Positions 60,216 through 64,000 of a stretch of DNA of 64,000 nt are shown here, piece after piece. A program made the translations under genes and the position numbers. This stretch comes from Pauljensenia sp902373545 (GTDB taxonomy: Bacteria > Actinomycetota > Actinomycetes > Actinomycetales > Actinomycetaceae), in assembly GCF_041432775.1 (NCBI RefSeq), contig NZ_JAPWAG010000001.1, positions 159,694-223,693 of the forward strand, given 5' to 3'. Every line of letters starts with the position of its first letter. Positions within the stretch are counted from its first letter, which is position 1. Below the pieces are notes generated by a model. It did no database searches. It worked only from the letters and a program-made list of their open reading frames with translations, and was not told the DNA's origin.

Positions 60216-60919
60216 GTTCCCCTCACCATCTCGATGAGCCGGGTGCACCGCTGCTGTTTGCTAGCGGGGCACCCGGCCTCGTCGTCACCGACGTTGATTC
60301 GACGCTGATCACTCAAGAGGTCATCGAGGAGCTGGCCGAGGCCGCTGGCACTCGCGAGCAGGTCGCCGCGGTGACCGCACGCGCGATGAACGGCGAGCTG
60401 GATTTCGCGGAGTCGTTGCGCGAGCGGGTTGCGACGTTGAGGGGCGTTCCGCACAGCGTCTTCGCCGACGTCCTGGCTCGCATCACTCCGACGAAGGGCG
60501 CCCGCGAGCTGATCGACGCCGTCCATGCCGCGGGCGGGCACTTCGGCGTCGTGTCGGGTGGCTTCGAGGAGGTGGTCGCTCCCTTGGCGGCCTCCCTCGG
60601 CATCGACTTCTACGCGGCCAACCGCCTGGAGGTTGTGGACGGCTATCTGACGGGCCGCGTGCTGGGCAGGATCGTGACCTCCCAGGTCAAGGTGGAGTGC
60701 CTGCGTGAGTGGGCCTCGTCCCTGGGTGTGCCCATGGAGCGCACGGTCGCGATCGGCGACGGCGCGAACGACATCCCGATGATGCACGAGGCCGGGGTTG
60801 GCATCGCGTTTTGCGCAAAGCCGGCGGTGCGCGAGCAGGTGTCGGTCCAGCTCAACGTTGCCGACCTGTCGCTGGCGATCGCTCCCCTGGGCCTGGCCCC
60901 CGCTCAGGGAGCACTCTAG
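60212..60919 (+). CDS. serB: Phosphoserine phosphatase (HAD family)
   Basis: The 235-aa HAD phosphatase converts phosphoserine to serine. It shows DVDST at 27-31 with nucleophile and acid Asp, the cap region, SGGFEE, and GDGANDIPM with the metal-binding aspartates. No ACT domain is present, unlike some longer SerB proteins. The GTG start lies in the glgC end (GTGA), so the two are translationally coupled. Its 3' end overlaps the Nudix gene by 4 bp. Confidence 0.9.
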   Translation: MSSPHHLDEPGAPLLFASGAPGLVVTDVDSTLITQEVIEELAEAAGTREQVAAVTARAMNGELDFAESLRERVATLRGVPHSVFADVLARITPTKGARELIDAVHAAGGHFGVVSGGFEEVVAPLAASLGIDFYAANRLEVVDGYLTGRVLGRIVTSQVKVECLREWASSLGVPMERTVAIGDGANDIPMMHEAGVGIAFCAKPAVREQVSVQLNVADLSLAIAPLGLAPAQGAL

Positions 60920-61443
60920 GGTTCGCGGGTGTCGGTCAGCTCAATGAGGTGACCGTCCCAGCCGTCCTTCCATGCGCGCGCAAACTCAAGGATCTGCGCG
61001 GGGTAGATCTCGCCGTCGATGCTGGCCGCGGCCTCGTCGATGTCCCACCAGCGCTGCGCGTCGATGACGGAGCGCTCCAGGTCCGTCCATCCGTCTCGGC
61101 TCAAGTCAGTTGACGGGGCGCGGGCGATAAAGAACCACTCGTCCTGGCGCGCGGTGACCGCCAGGAAGTCGAACTCGGCGGTCCGATACAGGACGGGCCC
61201 GACCAGCTCGTGCGCGTCGAGGCGCAGCCCGGTCTCCTCGAATACCTCGCGCACGGCGGCGGCGCGGGGGTCCTCCCCCTCCTCGATGCCGCCACCGATC
61301 GTGAACCACCAGGCGCGATCGGGCTGATCCTCGTCGTGTCCCATCGCCAGCAGAACTCTGCCCGCGTCGTCGAAAAGGAGGACGCGGGCGGCCTCCCGGT
61401 GGGGATAGCCGTCCGCGTCCAATGGCCAGTCGAGTGCGCTCAT
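60916..61443 (-). CDS. Nudix hydrolase
   Basis: The 175-aa protein has an intact Nudix box (GGGIEEGEDPRAAAVREV then FEETGL at about 50-73), the metal-binding catalytic loop. Before it lies ARVLLFDDAGRVLLAMGHDE, typical of the fold. The substrate cannot be read. The ATG at 61443 overlaps the PrsW gene stop by 4 nt; the upstream frame is ignored. Confidence 0.9.
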   Translation of the reverse strand: MSALDWPLDADGYPHREAARVLLFDDAGRVLLAMGHDEDQPDRAWWFTIGGGIEEGEDPRAAAVREVFEETGLRLDAHELVGPVLYRTAEFDFLAVTARQDEWFFIARAPSTDLSRDGWTDLERSVIDAQRWWDIDEAAASIDGEIYPAQILEFARAWKDGWDGHLIELTDTREP

Positions 61444-62285
61444 GCCTCCAGGGTAGCCCGCCGACGACGCAGCCCCCACACGAGCAGGGCGACACTGACG
61501 ATGAACACCGGGATTTCAATCGACCCGTAGGTCAGGTTCCACGAGTCCTCCGGCGCAAGGAAGCCAACTCCGTTGGCCTGCGCGTGCAGGAGCACGGCTC
61601 CCGCGAAACCGCCGAGGCCCGCGGCGATCCCGACGAAGACATTCTTCGCGCGCAGGATCGCCCAGCACAGCGCGAATCCGAAGACGCCCGTGAAGATAGC
61701 GTGCCCGAAGGCACCGAGGAGGGCGCGGGCCAGGAAGGACTCCCACAGGCCGCTCATGCCGTCCTTGAGTGCCGCCACGTAGTAGCCGATGTCCTCACCC
61801 CAGGCAAACCCGAGGCCCACGAGAGCACCCAGGACCGCGCCCTGAGACGGGCGCTCCAAGACCGCGCGCGCAGCCAGGACCAGGATGAGCACACCGATGC
61901 CCTTCACACTCTCTTCGACGACGGGACCCGTCACGACCGACGTCACGAAGTAGACGGTCTCACTTCTCAGAGCGCTGGCCTCGACTACGCCGTCCACGTA
62001 GTCGTTGCCGAAGCCGGCCATGATTAGTGCCCCGCCGGTCCCCCATGCGAAGGCGGCGATCCAGGATAGGAACGAAGGCCCACCTCGGGCGACAACCGCC
62101 AGGAACACCAGCCCCACAAGCGCGCTCAGGCACGACGCGCCCACGGCGATTCCCGCCGTGGCGGCTGGCACACCGCTCAGAGCGTCATATAGTTCGAAGC
62201 CCAGCGCGGGAATACTCGCAATGATCACCAGCAGCGAGCACACGGTCAGAGCCCGCGAGGAGCGAGCCGAAAGAGTTTTAGTCAC
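61440..62285 (-). CDS. PrsW-family intramembrane glutamic protease, first copy
   Basis: The 281-aa polytopic protein has the PrsW motifs: EESVK in GPVVEESVKGIGVL, FAWGED in helix 4, FGHAIFTG and a later LLHAQANG. In Bacillus PrsW cleaves anti-sigma factor RsiW at site 1; the actinobacterial substrates are unknown. The GTG at 62285 follows AAAGGAAAC. It ends in a basic RRRR tail. It lies 88 bp downstream of a second PrsW gene. Confidence 0.85.
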   Translation of the reverse strand: MTKTLSARSSRALTVCSLLVIIASIPALGFELYDALSGVPAATAGIAVGASCLSALVGLVFLAVVARGGPSFLSWIAAFAWGTGGALIMAGFGNDYVDGVVEASALRSETVYFVTSVVTGPVVEESVKGIGVLILVLAARAVLERPSQGAVLGALVGLGFAWGEDIGYYVAALKDGMSGLWESFLARALLGAFGHAIFTGVFGFALCWAILRAKNVFVGIAAGLGGFAGAVLLHAQANGVGFLAPEDSWNLTYGSIEIPVFIVSVALLVWGLRRRRATLEA

Positions 62286-62373
62286 GTATGTTTCCTTTCT
62301 GTCGGCGCAATCATGGCCGTTCATACTGTGCGGTTCCTGTGAGGAGCCGGTGAAACGGCCATGAAGCGACACG

Positions 62374-64000
62374 TCAGAATCGTCGCATACGTGTGAGCTT
62401 CATGAAGATCTTGCGTTGTGAGGTTGCTTCTTTCGCGAGCTCTCTCGATTCTGTGATGCGCGCCTTCTCGGGACCACGATTCTTCATGACAACCTGGTGC
62501 AGGCCGAGTGTGGCGAGCGCGTACATGAACTGCTTCATTGCCTTCTTCGCCAACGGCCCACCGTTGGACGCCCAGGCCAGGGCGGCACGGCGTGAGCGAG
62601 GATCGCACACCATCTGAATCTCGGCGGGGATAATCCACCCCTGCGCCACGTAGGGCATGAGGCCTGCGGCAGCGTCGCGTCGTTCGCGCTTCATCGCCAG
62701 CGCGATGAACAAGAACCACAAGAGGAACAGCGGGATGTGGATGAACATGTAGAAGGTGTAGAACAGTTCTTCGTCGCCCCCAGACAGGACAGCAGTGCCG
62801 TTCCACGTGGCGTGCAGGAGCATACCCGTGAACCAGCCGAGGGCCACAGCTCCGCATCCGGCGGCTGCCGAGCGGGCACGGGTGACTGCCCACCCTGTCG
62901 CCCAGCCCATGCAGCTCGTGTACATCACGTGACCGAAGACACCCATGACGACACGTTGGAAGAACAACTGCCCGAGGTCACCGTCCGTCAAAACTGCTCT
63001 CACAAAGTAGGTGAAATCCTCGACGACTAGGAATCCGCAGGCTGCGAAGCCGGCGTAGATAAGTCCGTCGATGGCAGATGAAATGTGGGTACGGCGAGCC
63101 CACACGATAACGAGAACGCCAAGGCCCTTCAACAGTTCTTCGACCACCGGTGCACCGACAACGACGGAGAATACTATTCCTTGGACTTCGTCGCCCGTTT
63201 GTTCAGTGACGGAGTACTGAACATATTCATTTCCCATGATCGCGAAGAAGACTGACACACCGCCGCCCCACGCTAGCGCGGCAAGCTTCATCCCCAAGGG
63301 TTCGGGTTCAAAGCGGTCGATGAAGAGAAGCAGCGAGACGACGATGGCGAGAGGCACGATGCACAAGATGGCCAGGAAGACCGTCAAAACCGGGCCACTT
63401 GCCTGGAGGAAACCCAGCACGCCGACGATCATCAGCGCTGCTCCCGCACCAGCAACGACCGACTCGAAGATGGGAAGAGGCTTCTTCTTCGGCTTGGGCA
63501 CGGACCAGACCTGGGCCGTGCGCGGAGCCAGCGTCGGGTACTGCGCCGTGAGGGGGCCCGGCATCGTGGGGCCGCTGCGCACAAAGGACTCGAACTGAGG
63601 CGTGAATTGGCCGACTCCCCCCGAGTTCGAGGCCGTCTGCCCCTGCGCTGGTTGCGCGGGCGACGCGGTCGATGGGCTGGTCACCGGGCCCTGGGGTGTA
63701 GAGGCCGAGGAGGCCGCGGGAGCCGACGCCGCCGGCTCAGGCGCAGCAGACGCGGGGACGGCCACCTCGGGCGCAGGCGCGGAAGCAGCCGGAGCCGCCG
63801 CAGTCGGCTCAACAGCAGCCGCCGGAGCGGGCACCGAGGAGGGAGCAGGAGCCGAGGCCGCCTCTGGCGCAGGAGACGCGGGGACGGCCACCTCGGGCGC
63901 AGGCGCGGAAGCGACCGGAGCCGCCGTCTGAGCGGGCACCGAGGAAGGAGCGGGAACAGACGCCGCGGGCGCTGGCGCGGAAGCGACCGGAGCCGCCGTC
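62374..64000 (-). CDS. PrsW-family intramembrane protease with long Ala/Pro repeat N-terminus, cut by window edge
   Basis: At least 540 residues are visible; the start lies beyond the right edge, because the frame stays open to base 64000. The C-terminal half has about 8 helices with PrsW motifs: VVEELLKGLG, FLVVEDFTYF, FGHVMYTS and LLHATWNG. The N-terminal part is Ala/Pro/Val/Ser-rich with repeated ASAPAPEVAVPAS units and one PQFESF segment before the first helix. Following helix 8 there is a cytoplasmic domain of about 100 residues. The tail has ESRELAKEA and TRMRRF. Confidence 0.85.
   Translation of the reverse strand, partial: TAAPVASAPAPAASVPAPSSVPAQTAAPVASAPAPEVAVPASPAPEAASAPAPSSVPAPAAAVEPTAAAPAASAPAPEVAVPASAAPEPAASAPAASSASTPQGPVTSPSTASPAQPAQGQTASNSGGVGQFTPQFESFVRSGPTMPGPLTAQYPTLAPRTAQVWSVPKPKKKPLPIFESVVAGAGAALMIVGVLGFLQASGPVLTVFLAILCIVPLAIVVSLLLFIDRFEPEPLGMKLAALAWGGGVSVFFAIMGNEYVQYSVTEQTGDEVQGIVFSVVVGAPVVEELLKGLGVLVIVWARRTHISSAIDGLIYAGFAACGFLVVEDFTYFVRAVLTDGDLGQLFFQRVVMGVFGHVMYTSCMGWATGWAVTRARSAAAGCGAVALGWFTGMLLHATWNGTAVLSGGDEELFYTFYMFIHIPLFLLWFLFIALAMKRERRDAAAGLMPYVAQGWIIPAEIQMVCDPRSRRAALAWASNGGPLAKKAMKQFMYALATLGLHQVVMKNRGPEKARITESRELAKEATSQRKIFMKLTRMRRF
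63749..64000 (-). repeat. Direct repeats in the Ala/Pro-rich coding region
   Basis: Two perfect 38-bp copies lie at 63749-63786 and 63875-63912 (126 bp apart), and a 27-bp segment recurs at 63902-63928 and 63974-64000 (72 bp apart). The window ends inside this array, so its full extent is not visible. Confidence 0.75.

Noticed and set aside
1..64000. Prophage, insertion sequence or genomic island
   Set aside because: No transposase, integrase or att-like direct repeats were seen; gene content is core and syntenic.

Overview
The window looks like a core chromosomal segment of a high-GC actinomycete, most likely an oral Schaalia/Actinomyces. This is inferred from the protein sequences and gene order; I could not search a database. 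Supporting points are high GC, mixed ATG/GTG starts, many 4-nt ATGA/GTGA overlaps, several apparently leaderless genes, a Corynebacterium/Mycobacterium-type glycogen synthase divergent from glgC, and gene order resembling mycobacteria (pdtaR-pyk-lgt-trpA-trpB-trpC-trpE; yebC-pdxS-pdxT-ruvC-ruvA-ruvB-yajC-secD-secF-apt-rel-hisS; glnE-glnA2). I see no prophage, insertion sequence, integron or CRISPR array. Both edges cut a gene.

Region 1 (1-16.7 kb), nearly all minus strand: the start of an ANTAR-type response regulator (PdtaR-like); a + strand tRNA with a leucine CAA anticodon but a short variable arm; a small unknown gene; pyk; then a compact run read from high to low coordinates: alaS, ruvX, mltG, aroE, a prepilin peptidase, trpE, trpC, trpB, trpA, lgt. 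trpD and trpG are absent. rpsD, with its own terminator and a leader hairpin, and rarA lie upstream of alaS.

Region 2 (16.7-25.6 kb), cell surface and iron: two secreted, membrane-anchored, proline-rich proteins (one with an 8 x 36-bp repeat); a siderophore ABC importer (ATPase, two permeases, binding lipoprotein) behind a DtxR/IdeR-like box; a trilactone-esterase-like hydrolase; and a YciO/Sua5-family protein.

Region 3 (25.6-38 kb): aspS, an MFS transporter (+), a DEAD-box RNA helicase, two overlapping dynamin-like GTPases, hisS, a metallo-beta-lactamase-fold hydrolase and a DUF349 protein.

Region 4 (38-49.5 kb): rel, apt, secF, secD (with a hexapeptide-repeat insertion), yajC, ruvB, ruvA, ruvC, pdxT, pdxS and yebC, covering stringent response, purine salvage, protein export, Holliday-junction processing and PLP synthesis.

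Region 5 (49.5-64 kb): two histidine phosphatases flanking a small Cys/His protein, glnE-glnA2, an SPFH/NfeD pair with an ABC ATPase, glgA (minus) divergent from glgC-serB (plus), a Nudix hydrolase and two tandem PrsW-like intramembrane proteases, the second cut by the window edge.

Best candidates for something under-described: the class-I-shaped tRNA-Leu(CAA), the dynamin-like GTPase pair, the tandem PrsW proteases with a long Ala/Pro repeat domain, the SecD hexapeptide insertion, the MltG DPTPTP repeats, and the repeat-bearing surface proteins beside the iron locus. No gene-dense stretch reads as an obviously new multi-gene defence or biosynthetic system.
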